From Aeromicrobium senzhongii (GTDB lineage Bacteria > Actinomycetota > Actinomycetes > Propionibacteriales > Nocardioidaceae), in assembly GCF_014334735.1 (NCBI RefSeq), contig NZ_CP060587.1, positions 2,914,001-2,978,000 on the forward strand: 64,000 nt of DNA. The letters are read 5' to 3'. Under the pieces are notes generated by a model. That model was not told the DNA's origin and searched no databases. It worked only from the letters and a program-made list of their open reading frames with translations. Position 1 is the first letter of the stretch. Every line of letters begins with the position of its first letter. A program made the position numbers and the translations under genes. Below, in pieces: positions 33,436 through 41,250 of the stretch.

Positions 33436-34539
33436 CTACCGCCTCTGGAAGAAGCGCTGACGTTCGGGGGTGGGCTCGGCCGCCAACTCCCCCTCGAGCT
33501 GCTCGGAACGGGCCCCCGTGTCGTCGATCTCGACGGCCGGGGGCTCGCCGATGTGGGTGAGCGCGAACTCGGCGGCCAGCTCGATCGCGAGATCGGCGTC
33601 GGGCAGGTATCCGGCCATGATCGGGAACGCGTGCAACTGCCCCCGCCACAGGTGCACGTCGACCTCGACGTCCTTGTCGTCGAGCAGCAGCGCGAACGCC
33701 TCGACCTCGGGGCGCAGGAACTCGTCCTCGACGGCCACCCGGTGGGTGGGCGAGGTGATGTAGGCGGTCGCGTGCAGCGGGTCGGCGAAGCCCTCGATGA
33801 TCGCGTCGTCCTGCAGCCACAGCCGGCGCAGCGCGGCCACCCGTGCGATGGGGAGGATCGCCTCCCGGACCTTGTCGACCCGCAGCACGTTCTTGTCCTG
33901 GCGGTCGGGCTCGAGGCTCAACAGCGGCGAGAAGGCCATCAGCGCGGCCGGCGCGGGGAGGCCCCGACGGCGGGCCAGCTCGGCGACCTTCATCGTCAGG
34001 TACCCGCCGGCGGAGTCGCCTGCGACGACGACCTTCTCGGGATTCCCCGCCCGTCGAACCACGTCCTCGTAGGCGCTGATCGCGTCCTGCACGGAGTCGG
34101 CGACGGGATGGTCGGGCAGCTGGCGGTAGTCGATGGCGTAGATCGTCCCGCCGGTGACGCGCACGATCTCCTCGAGCATCGAGCGGTACGAGTGGATGCT
34201 GCCGGTGAAGAAGCCGCCGCCGTGCAGGTAGAGCAGGTGCAGGCCGGTCGTGGGGCCGTCGCCGGGGGTCAGCACCTCGCCCGGCACGCCGCCGATCGGG
34301 CCGACCTCGGCCGTGATGTCGGGCGACCCGCCACGATTGACCGCCGCCGAGAACCGCTGGAGCCGGCGGAACGTGCGCTCGTGCACGGGCGCCAGGCGCA
34401 GCAGCGGCTTGACCGTCATCCGGGCGCCGCGATCCACCATCCGGGCCAGCGGCGTGGGGTCGTCGTGGAGCGTCGCCGCGGTGTGCACGGCACGCATCGG
34501 ACGACGTCGTCCTGAGCCGGATTGCGAGCGAGGAGCCAC
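33436..34539 (-). CDS. Alpha/beta hydrolase, hormone-sensitive-lipase-type esterase
   Basis: About 367 residues. The HSL-family oxyanion motif HGGGFFTGS and nucleophile motif GDSAGGYLT are present; the catalytic His lies in QLHAFPIM near the C-terminus. It likely hydrolyses short acyl esters. GTG at 34539 is six bases from a TACAGT -10 box (34546-34551), suggesting a leaderless mRNA; a GTG at 34542 and an ATG at 34497 are alternatives. It is convergent with the Ig-repeat protein, with the stops one base apart. Confidence 0.85.
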   Translation of the reverse strand: MAPRSQSGSGRRRPMRAVHTAATLHDDPTPLARMVDRGARMTVKPLLRLAPVHERTFRRLQRFSAAVNRGGSPDITAEVGPIGGVPGEVLTPGDGPTTGLHLLYLHGGGFFTGSIHSYRSMLEEIVRVTGGTIYAIDYRQLPDHPVADSVQDAISAYEDVVRRAGNPEKVVVAGDSAGGYLTMKVAELARRRGLPAPAALMAFSPLLSLEPDRQDKNVLRVDKVREAILPIARVAALRRLWLQDDAIIEGFADPLHATAYITSPTHRVAVEDEFLRPEVEAFALLLDDKDVEVDVHLWRGQLHAFPIMAGYLPDADLAIELAAEFALTHIGEPPAVEIDDTGARSEQLEGELAAEPTPERQRFFQRR

Positions 34540-34545
34540 CACTTC

Positions 34546-34551
34546 ACTGTA
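34546..34551 (-). promoter_or_regulatory. -10 box of the esterase gene
   Basis: TACAGT on the minus strand, six bases before the GTG start at 34539. It faces the leaderless phosphofructokinase promoter at 34625. Confidence 0.4.
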
Positions 34552-34624
34552 CGGCGGGGCACCGTGGGACGCCCTGGACGAGCGGCCCGATCACACGAGG
34601 CACGTGCGAACCCGGCGGCTCCGA

Positions 34625-34630
34625 TAGCCT
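34625..34630 (+). promoter_or_regulatory. -10 box of the phosphofructokinase gene
   Basis: TAGCCT, six bases before GTG at 34637, so the transcript should start at the GTG or within a base of it. Confidence 0.5.
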
Positions 34631-34636
34631 GAGGGC

Positions 34637-35959
34637 GTGGTGACGCTCGAGGAACTACAGGTCCGCACTCTCGGCGAGTGCCGGTACGACTCGCCGTTGT
34701 CCGAGTATGTCGCGAACCGCACCACCAACACGTACTACGTCGCCGAGACCGATCGCGTCCTCATCGACGACACGATCTCGCTGCTGGCGGCCCGGGGTGA
34801 CACGCCCTTGACCGAGGTCCCCTCGTTCGAGCCGGGCGGTCCGCGCCGCAAGATCTTCTTCGATCCCAAGAAGACCAAGGTCGGCATCGTCACGTGCGGC
34901 GGTCTGTGCCCCGGCCTCAACGACGTCATCCGGGCCATCGTGCTGGAGTTGTTCGAGCACTACGGCGTCACCGACATCACCGGGTTCAGGAACGGCTACG
35001 CAGGTCTCGTGCCCGGCAAGGCTCCGGACCCGATCACGCTGACTCCCGCCTTCGTCGACACGATCACCGATCGCGGCGGAACGGTGCTGGGCTCGTCGCG
35101 CGGCGGCCAGAGCGTTCCGCAGATCGTCGACAACCTGGTCCACCGCCAGATCGACATCCTCTTCGTCATCGGCGGTGACGGCTCGATGCGCGGGGCCCAC
35201 GCGATCGCGGAGGAGGCGCTCGACCGCGAGCTCGACATCGCCGTCGTCGGCGTCCCCAAGACGATCGACAACGACATCCCGCTGATCGGCACGAGCTTCG
35301 GTTTCCAGACCGCGTACGCCAAGGCGGCCGAGTCCATCAAGGGCGCGCGCGTCGAGGTCGAGGCGGCCATCGGCGGCGTCGGCGTCGTCAAGGTCATGGG
35401 GCGCGCCGCCGGGTTCATCGCCTGCTACTCGGCGCTGGCCAACCACGACGCGGACTTCGTGCTGATCCCCGAGGTGCCCTTCAGTCTCTCGGGCGAGAAC
35501 GGGCTGCTCGCGTCCCTGCGCAAGCGCGTCAAGGAGCGCGGCAGCGCCGTCATCGTGCTGGCCGAGGGCGCGGGCCAGGACCTGGTGCCGGCCAGTCGGC
35601 GCAAGGACGCCAGCGGCAACCCGATCCTGGGCGACTTCGCCGGGTTCCTGCGAGCCCAGATCGCCCGCGAGTTCAAGGACCACGACGAGCCGCTCACGCT
35701 GCGCTACTTCGACCCGGGCTACATGATCCGCTCGGTCCCCGCCGACGCCGCCGACTCGGTCTACTGCACCCGGCTGGCGCAGGCGGCCGTCCACGCGGCC
35801 ATGGCCGGACGCACCGACATGGTGATCGGCCGACCGCGGCACCGGTTCGCCCACGTGCCGATCTCGGTGGTCGTCAAGAACACCCAGAACGTCAACCCCG
35901 ACGGTGACCTGTGGCTCTCGGTGCTCGAGTCCACGGCCCAGCCGTTCGACATGTCGTGA
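34637..35959 (+). CDS. ATP-dependent 6-phosphofructokinase
   Basis: 440-residue phosphofructokinase of the long, plant-like group; it phosphorylates fructose 6-phosphate in glycolysis. CGGLCPGLND lies at 87-96, GGDGS at 179-183 and PKTIDND at 207-213. The Gly in GGDGS (rather than GGDDS) is the mark of ATP rather than pyrophosphate use. GTG start with a -10 box six bases upstream, hence probably leaderless. A hairpin follows the stop. Confidence 0.88.
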   Translation: MVTLEELQVRTLGECRYDSPLSEYVANRTTNTYYVAETDRVLIDDTISLLAARGDTPLTEVPSFEPGGPRRKIFFDPKKTKVGIVTCGGLCPGLNDVIRAIVLELFEHYGVTDITGFRNGYAGLVPGKAPDPITLTPAFVDTITDRGGTVLGSSRGGQSVPQIVDNLVHRQIDILFVIGGDGSMRGAHAIAEEALDRELDIAVVGVPKTIDNDIPLIGTSFGFQTAYAKAAESIKGARVEVEAAIGGVGVVKVMGRAAGFIACYSALANHDADFVLIPEVPFSLSGENGLLASLRKRVKERGSAVIVLAEGAGQDLVPASRRKDASGNPILGDFAGFLRAQIAREFKDHDEPLTLRYFDPGYMIRSVPADAADSVYCTRLAQAAVHAAMAGRTDMVIGRPRHRFAHVPISVVVKNTQNVNPDGDLWLSVLESTAQPFDMS

Positions 35960-35980
35960 TCGACGCAGCCTGAGCGTCGA
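35960..35980 (+). terminator. Hairpin after the phosphofructokinase gene
   Basis: TCGACGC-N7-GCGTCGA followed by GTTT. A small intrinsic terminator right after the stop codon. Confidence 0.55.
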
Positions 35981-35982
35981 GT

Positions 35983-36011
35983 TTGAGGGGTGGACACCGT
36001 TCCCACATGGT
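35983..36011 (+). promoter_or_regulatory. Promoter of metY-metX
   Basis: -35 TTGAGG (35983-35988), a 17-base spacer and -10 CATGGT (36006-36011). The start would be near 36018, leaving a leader of about 60 bases with one hairpin. Confidence 0.45.
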
Positions 36012-36036
36012 GAGACACCCAGAAGACTGAGGCGAA

Positions 36037-36061
36037 GGGTGACAGGCTCGACCTGTCACCC
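36037..36061 (+). promoter_or_regulatory. Leader hairpin upstream of metY
   Basis: A 10-bp perfect stem GGGTGACAGG/CCTGTCACCC with a five-base loop ends 19 bases before the metY ATG. It could be an attenuator or an operator. It does not match a SAM riboswitch that I recognise. Confidence 0.45.
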
Positions 36062-36080
36062 CGACGCCGAAGGAGCACGT

Positions 36081-37370
36081 ATGAGCGAGAACTGGTCGTT
36101 CGAGACCAAGCAGATCCATGCCGGCCAGACGCCCGACCCCACCACGGGTGCGCGCGCGCTGCCGATCTACCAGACCACCTCGTACCAGTTCCGCGACACC
36201 CAGCACGCTGCCGACCTCTTCGGACTGGCCGAGCCGGGCAACATCTACACGCGCATCATGAACCCGACCCAGGGCGTCGTCGAGGAGCGCCTCGCGGCCC
36301 TCGAGGGCGGCGTCGGCGCACTGCTCGTGGCCTCGGGCCAGGCCGCCACGACCGGCGCGCTCACGAACGTCGCCGAGGCGGGCGACCACATCGTGGCCTC
36401 GGCCAGCCTCTACGGCGGCACCGACTCGCTGCTGCGCCACACGTTCCCGAAGCTCGGCATCGAGGTGTCGTTCGTCGAGGACAACAACAACCCCGATGCG
36501 TGGCGTGCCGCCGTCCGGGACAACACGAAGGTGTTCTTCGGCGAGACCATCGGCAACCCCAAGGGCGACATCCTCGACCTCGAGGCCATCGGCGCGGTCG
36601 CGAAGGAGGTCGGCGTCCCGTTCATCGTCGACAACACCGTCGCGACGCCGTACCTGCTCAACCCGCTCAAGCACGGGGCCGACACGGTCGTGCACTCGGC
36701 CACGAAGTACATCGGCGGCCACGGCACGGCGATCGCCGGCGTCGTCATCGACGGCGGCACGTTCGACTACGCGGCGCACGGTGACAAGTTCCCCGGCTTC
36801 ACGACGCCCGACGCCAGCTACCACGGCCTCGTGTTCGCCGACGCCCTCGGCCCGGCCGCGTACATCACCAAGCTCCGCGTGCAGTACCTGCGCAACGTGG
36901 GCCCGGCCGTCGCCCCGTTCAACGCGTTCCTCATCGCCCAGGGCCTCGAGACCCTGAGCCTGCGCATCGAGCGCCACATCGAGAACACCCGCAAGGTCGC
37001 CGAGTGGCTGCAGGCCCGCGAGGACGTCGCCAAGGTGACCTGGGCCTCCCTGGACGGCAACCCGTACAAGGAGCTGGCCGACAAGTACACGCCGCGCGGC
37101 TCCGGCGCCGTGCTCACGTTCGAGCTGCCCGGCGGCATCGACGCGGGCCGTCGCTTCATCGACGCCCTCGAGCTGTTCAGCCACGTCGCGAACATCGGCG
37201 ACGTCCGCTCGCTGGCGATCCACCCGGCCAGCACGACCCACTCGCAGGGCACGCCCGAGGAGCACGCCGCCACCGGCGTCACCCCGGGCCTGGTCCGTCT
37301 GGCGATCGGCATCGAGGGGATCGACGACATCCTCGCCGACCTGGACGCCGGCTTCCGCGCGGCGAAGTAG
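36081..37370 (+). CDS. metY: O-acetylhomoserine sulfhydrylase
   Basis: PLP enzyme of 429 residues that makes homocysteine from O-acetylhomoserine and sulfide. The PLP-binding Lys is Lys209 in HSATKYIGGHG; further family motifs are YTRIMNPT, GDVRSLAIHPAS and THSQG. The ATG follows AAGGAG. It is followed after three bases by metX, which makes its substrate, in one operon. Confidence 0.93.
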   Translation: MSENWSFETKQIHAGQTPDPTTGARALPIYQTTSYQFRDTQHAADLFGLAEPGNIYTRIMNPTQGVVEERLAALEGGVGALLVASGQAATTGALTNVAEAGDHIVASASLYGGTDSLLRHTFPKLGIEVSFVEDNNNPDAWRAAVRDNTKVFFGETIGNPKGDILDLEAIGAVAKEVGVPFIVDNTVATPYLLNPLKHGADTVVHSATKYIGGHGTAIAGVVIDGGTFDYAAHGDKFPGFTTPDASYHGLVFADALGPAAYITKLRVQYLRNVGPAVAPFNAFLIAQGLETLSLRIERHIENTRKVAEWLQAREDVAKVTWASLDGNPYKELADKYTPRGSGAVLTFELPGGIDAGRRFIDALELFSHVANIGDVRSLAIHPASTTHSQGTPEEHAATGVTPGLVRLAIGIEGIDDILADLDAGFRAAK

Positions 37371-37373
37371 TCC

Positions 37374-38357
37374 GTGAGCACGATCCAGCCACTGGGAGAC
37401 CTCACCCTCGAAGGGGGTGAGGTCCTCCCACGTTTGGAGGTCGCGTACGACACGTGGGGTGAGTTCACCGGCGACAACGCCGTCCTCGTCCTGCACGCGC
37501 TGACCGGCGACTCGATCGTGGCCGGCCCGGACGGCTGGTGGAACCAGGTCGTGGGTCCGGGCCTGGGCGTCGACACCGACCGCTTCTTCGTCGTCGCGGC
37601 CAACATCCTGGGCGGCTGCAAGGGCACCACCGGACCTGCGTCCGAGGGCCCCGACGGCCGCGCCTGGGGCAACCGGTTCCCCGCCGTCTCCGTCCGCGAC
37701 CAGGTCGCCGCCGAGGCGATGCTCGCCGACCACCTGGGCATCGACCGTTGGCACGCCGTGATCGGCGGCTCGGCCGGCGGCATGCGGGCCGTCGAATGGG
37801 CGGTCATGTACCCCGAGCGGGTGCAGCGGCTGTTCCTGCTGGCGTCCTCGGCCTACGCCTCGGCCGAGCAGATCGCCTGGACGACGACCCAGGCCGACAT
37901 CATCCGCGCCGCCGGACCGGTGGCCGGGCTCGAGTTGGCACGCCGGATCGCCCACACCACGTACCGCAGCGAGGCCGAGCTGGCCGAGCGGTTCGGTCGC
38001 GAGGTCCAGCCCGACGGCCGGTTCGCCGTCCAGTCGTACCTGCAGCACCACGGCGAGAAGCTGGTCAAGCGCTTCGACGCCTGGTCGTACATCGCCCTCG
38101 GTGACGCCATGAACAGCCACGACGTCGGTCGCGGTCGGGGCGGGCTCGCGGCCGCCCTGGGCCGGGTCACCGCGCGCACCGTCGTGGCGGCGATCGACTC
38201 CGATCGGCTGTACCCGCCGTACCAGCAGCAGGAGCTGGCCGACCTGATTCCGACCGCCGAGCCGCTGGCCGTGGTCAACTCGCCGCACGGCCACGACGGG
38301 TTCCTCATCGAGCACGAGCAGGTCGGCGCGCTCGCCCACGACCTCCTGCTGCACTGA
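37374..38357 (+). CDS. metX: Homoserine O-acetyltransferase
   Basis: 327-residue alpha/beta-hydrolase-fold enzyme that acetylates homoserine for methionine synthesis. The nucleophile Ser133 lies in GGSAGGMRAVEW; ILGGCKGTTGP is typical of the family; SPHGHDGFL carries the catalytic His. The GTG start is four bases after the metY stop. Relative to longer family members it lacks a C-terminal extension. Confidence 0.92.
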   Translation: MSTIQPLGDLTLEGGEVLPRLEVAYDTWGEFTGDNAVLVLHALTGDSIVAGPDGWWNQVVGPGLGVDTDRFFVVAANILGGCKGTTGPASEGPDGRAWGNRFPAVSVRDQVAAEAMLADHLGIDRWHAVIGGSAGGMRAVEWAVMYPERVQRLFLLASSAYASAEQIAWTTTQADIIRAAGPVAGLELARRIAHTTYRSEAELAERFGREVQPDGRFAVQSYLQHHGEKLVKRFDAWSYIALGDAMNSHDVGRGRGGLAAALGRVTARTVVAAIDSDRLYPPYQQQELADLIPTAEPLAVVNSPHGHDGFLIEHEQVGALAHDLLLH

Positions 38358-38391
38358 CCCCCTCCGGTCCGGACGCGAGTCGCGCCGATCC

Positions 38392-38436
38392 AGCCTGAAG
38401 AACCCGGATCTGTACGAGGAGCTGCGCGACTCCTGA
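38392..38436 (+). pseudogene. Fragment resembling a small KNPxxYExLR-type protein
   Basis: An open stretch with no start codon encodes SLKNPDLYEELRDS and then a stop. This resembles the C-terminal KNPxxYExLR region of a small family common in actinomycetes, which normally continues with a KEKAARI-type tail. It may be a truncated leftover after metX. Evidence is a short match only. Confidence 0.35.
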
Positions 38437-38455
38437 CCCCACCGCGGGCGGACAC

Positions 38456-38490
38456 ACGTCGGGGCCGGCCCCCAAGGCCGGCCCCGACGT
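38456..38490. terminator. Bidirectional terminator
   Basis: A 15-bp perfect stem (38456-38470 with 38476-38490) and a five-base loop between the rightward metX side and the leftward cutinase gene. Confidence 0.85.
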
Positions 38491-38496
38491 CCTGTG

Positions 38497-39357
38497 TCAG
38501 TCGATGCGGTAGTCCGAGATGCCGTTCGGCAGCGACGGGCTGGGACCGGGCGAGATGAACTGCTCGTAGCGGGTGTCGTCATCGACGTAGCGCTTGAGCC
38601 AGGCGATCGAGTACTTCGCGATCGTCGTGTTGCTGGTGTTCGGTGCGAAGTGGCTGGCACCCCGCAGCTCCAGGTATCCACGCCGTTCGGCGTTCGTCAG
38701 GGAGTTGTAGAACGGGATCGCGTGCGATCCGGGGGACGCGATCGAGTCGTTCTGGGCACCGATCTCGAGCGAGGCGGCCTCGACCTCAGGCCACGACTTG
38801 TCGAGGTTCCACGGGGTCAGCCCCACCGTCGCCTCGAGCGAGCGACGCGACTTGGCGGCCTCGAGCGTGCCGCCACCACCCATCGAGTGGCCCATCACGG
38901 CCTGCCGCGAGGCGTCGACCCGGTTACGGACCGTCGTGTCGGCGATCGTCTGGTCCAGCGCCGCGAGCAACTGGTTGCCGCGCGAGCCGGGCTGGTCGAA
39001 CCGGCTGTTCGTGTCGATCGTGATGACGACGAACCCCTGCGAGGCGATGCGCGGACCGAGCCACGAGATCGTGGACTGCCCCGCGGTGTACCCCGGCGAG
39101 ATCGCGACGACACCGAAGGTGCCCTCCGCCGTGGAGGTCGGGTAGTAGATCGTGCCGCCACCGAAACCACGGGCCGACAACGACGAGATCGTCTTCGTGC
39201 TCACCGCGAAGGGGCCGCGCGACGCCTCGATGCTGCTGTTGGACGGGTTCGGACCGCGCTCGTACGGGTTGTCGGCCGCCGCGACCGGCTGGGTTGCCGC
39301 ACCCACGGTGAGTGCCGCGCTGGCGAACGCCATCGCGATCAGTCTGGACAGTTTCAT
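38497..39357 (-). CDS. Secreted cutinase / PET-hydrolase-like polyester hydrolase
   Basis: 286-residue alpha/beta hydrolase close to the Thermobifida-type cutinases known to hydrolyse polyesters including PET. The signal peptide ends near 28 and NPYERGPNP follows, as in those enzymes. Catalytic Ser158 (GHSMGGGG), Asp204 (GAQNDS) and His236 (GASHFAPN) are all present. Oxyanion-hole Tyr90 (SPGYT) and Met159, Trp183 (TPW), His212 and Phe216 match the type I subsite. The C-terminal Cys pair of thermophilic homologues is absent, so the usual disulfide is missing. The ATG has AAAGGAG. It is monocistronic. PET activity is inferred; cutin-like or lipid esters may be the natural substrate. Confidence 0.88.
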   Translation of the reverse strand: MKLSRLIAMAFASAALTVGAATQPVAAADNPYERGPNPSNSSIEASRGPFAVSTKTISSLSARGFGGGTIYYPTSTAEGTFGVVAISPGYTAGQSTISWLGPRIASQGFVVITIDTNSRFDQPGSRGNQLLAALDQTIADTTVRNRVDASRQAVMGHSMGGGGTLEAAKSRRSLEATVGLTPWNLDKSWPEVEAASLEIGAQNDSIASPGSHAIPFYNSLTNAERRGYLELRGASHFAPNTSNTTIAKYSIAWLKRYVDDDTRYEQFISPGPSPSLPNGISDYRID

Positions 39358-39451
39358 GCTCGTCTCCTTTGACGGTCTGGATCGAACCGACGGGACGAGC
39401 TCGTCTCAAACACGTGGCTTGCCCCCCGATGACGGGCCGATCCAAGATATC

Positions 39452-39485
39452 TGCACCATAGGTGCACATAGTTGGTGAACTCACC
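39452..39485. promoter_or_regulatory. Two adjacent palindromes upstream of the cutinase gene
   Basis: TGCACC-ATA-GGTGCA (39452-39466) and GGTGA-AC-TCACC (39474-39485) lie about 95-130 bases upstream of the cutinase ATG. They are candidate operators. No promoter boxes could be fixed with confidence. Confidence 0.4.
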
Positions 39486-39562
39486 ATGCAGACGGGCGCG
39501 AGGCAATGTCAAGGGCCTGCTGTGACCTGTGCCACATCACGAGACAACGACGAGCGCGGACG

Positions 39563-39598
39563 CCACGAGGGCCCCGGCGTGTGCCGGGGCCCTCGTGG
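39563..39598 (-). terminator. Terminator of the DEAD-box helicase gene
   Basis: A 16-bp perfect stem (39563-39578 with 39583-39598) and a four-base loop, 17 bases after the helicase stop. Confidence 0.85.
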
Positions 39599-39614
39599 GA
39601 TGTCGCGCTGGGAG

Positions 39615-41030
39615 TCAGTTGCTCCGCGCGCTGGTCGGGGCGCTGGTGGGCGCACCGTCACGGCGACGACCGGGCGTGCGCGAGCCCTGCGGGCGACCGC
39701 CGGGTCCACCGCGGCCCTGGCCGCCGCGACCCGAGCCGCCACGGCTCTGACCGCCACGACCACCCTGGCCACCGCGGCTCTGACCGCCACGGCCACCCTG
39801 GCTGCCGCCACGCGAGCGGGAGTCGGAGGCCATCTCGGGCGCCTCGGTGCCGGCGGTCGAGAGCGACTCGGCCGTCATCGGCGACGGAGCCGACGAGGCG
39901 TTGTGGTGACGAGCGGTGACGCCCGCCTTGCGCTGCAGCATCATGACGTCGCGCAGGTCGGCGGGCGTCGTCATCGTGACGACGGATCCGGACTCGCCCG
40001 CGCGGGCGGTGCGGCCCGAGCGGTGCAGGTACGCCTTGTGCTCGGCGGGGGCGTCGTAGTGCACGACCAGGCCGATGCCGTCGACGTGGATGCCACGCGC
40101 GGCGACATCGGTCGCGACGATGACGGACGCGTCGCCCCGGCTGAACTGCGCCAGGTTGCGCTCACGGTGACGCTGCGAGAGGTCGCCGTGCATGTCGACG
40201 GCGGTGACGCCCTTCATGCTCAGCTGCTTGGCCAAGCGCGTCGCGCCACGACGGGTGCGGGTGAACACGATGCTGCGCGGGTTGGCGCTCAGCAGCTCGT
40301 AGGCCGCGCGGGTCTTGTCGGTCGCCTCGGTGACGAGCACGTGGTGCTCCATCGTCTCGACGTTGTCGTCGGTGGAGTCCACCTCGAACAGCGCGTGCTG
40401 CGGCAGGTGCCGCTTCACGAGCTTGTCGACGTCGCCGTCGAGCGTGGCCGACAGCAGCAGGCGCTGGCTGCCCGCGGGGGTGCGCGAGAGCAGCGCGTCG
40501 ATCGGCTTGAAGAAACCGAGGTCGCACAGGTGGTCGGCCTCGTCGAGGACGGTGATCTCGATGGCGTCGAGCGTCATGCAGCGACGGTCGAGCAGGTCGG
40601 TCAGGCGACCGGGAGTCGCGATGACCAGGTCGACGCCGCCCTTCATGGCGTTGATCTGCTTGTTGATCGGCACGCCGCCGTAGACGGTGGTGTGCTTCAG
40701 GCCGAGCTTCTGCACGAGCGGCAGCAGGGCGGTGTGCACCTGGATGGCCAGCTCGCGGGTGGGCAGCAGGATCAGCGCGCGGGGCGCCTTGGGGCGGCTG
40801 GTGCCACCGGCGAGGCGAGCCAGGACCGGCAGGCCGAACGCGAGCGTCTTGCCCGATCCGGTGCGGGCGCGGCCGAGGACGTTGCGGCCCTCAAGCGCGG
40901 CCGGGATGACGGCCTGCTGGATGGGGCTCGGGTTGACGATGTCCTGCATGGCGAGCTTGCGCACGAGGCCGTCGGCGAGGTTGAAGTCGTTGAACGTGGG
41001 CAGCACAGGGCTGCTGTCAATCAGGGTCAA
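39615..41030 (-). CDS. DEAD-box RNA helicase
   Basis: 471 residues with the Q motif (about 35-40), ARTGSGKT (about 55-62), PTRELA, DEAD (VLDEADHL), SAT (LLLSAT) and the HRSGRTAR motif. The last 90 residues are a Gly/Arg/Gln/Ser-rich RGG-type tail suited to RNA binding. It unwinds RNA, as in ribosome assembly or mRNA decay. TTG at 41030 is the furthest start; a GTG at 41006 is possible. Neither has a clear ribosome site. The -10 box at 41129-41134 gives a leader of about 90 bases. Confidence 0.9.
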   Translation of the reverse strand: MTLIDSSPVLPTFNDFNLADGLVRKLAMQDIVNPSPIQQAVIPAALEGRNVLGRARTGSGKTLAFGLPVLARLAGGTSRPKAPRALILLPTRELAIQVHTALLPLVQKLGLKHTTVYGGVPINKQINAMKGGVDLVIATPGRLTDLLDRRCMTLDAIEITVLDEADHLCDLGFFKPIDALLSRTPAGSQRLLLSATLDGDVDKLVKRHLPQHALFEVDSTDDNVETMEHHVLVTEATDKTRAAYELLSANPRSIVFTRTRRGATRLAKQLSMKGVTAVDMHGDLSQRHRERNLAQFSRGDASVIVATDVAARGIHVDGIGLVVHYDAPAEHKAYLHRSGRTARAGESGSVVTMTTPADLRDVMMLQRKAGVTARHHNASSAPSPMTAESLSTAGTEAPEMASDSRSRGGSQGGRGGQSRGGQGGRGGQSRGGSGRGGQGRGGPGGRPQGSRTPGRRRDGAPTSAPTSARSN

Positions 41031-41128
41031 GGGGTCTCAATCGATGATGTGCCCGCTTGCCAGGGGCGCGATTCTCCGCGCAACATCGTCGGGCCGGAAC
41101 AGCGCTCGAAAGGCGCGTTCACCTTTCG

Positions 41129-41134
41129 ACCCTA
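41129..41134 (-). promoter_or_regulatory. Extended -10 box of the DEAD-box helicase gene
   Basis: TGC-TAGGGT on the minus strand, about 100 bases upstream of the start codon, leaving a long leader. Confidence 0.4.
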
Positions 41135-41205
41135 GCAGCCGCACGCGGCGACGGCCTCATCGTGCCGACGTGAGCCCCGACTCGTCGCCCTCCCCCGGAC
41201 GCCGA

Positions 41206-41231
41206 AGGACCCCGGCCGGGGCCGGGGTCCT
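41206..41231 (-). terminator. Terminator of the phosphotriesterase-like gene
   Basis: A near-complete inverted repeat AGGACCCCGGCC/GGCCGGGGTCCT with almost no loop, directly after the leftward gene that stops at 41251. Confidence 0.75.
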
Positions 41232-41250
41232 CCAGGTTCGAGTGGGAGGA

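Noticed and set aside
36012..36080. SAM riboswitch upstream of metY
   Set aside because: No recognisable SAM-family core; only a simple hairpin is present.
35892..38681. A 929-codon leftward open frame across metY-metX
   Set aside because: Shadow of well-supported metY and metX on the other strand.
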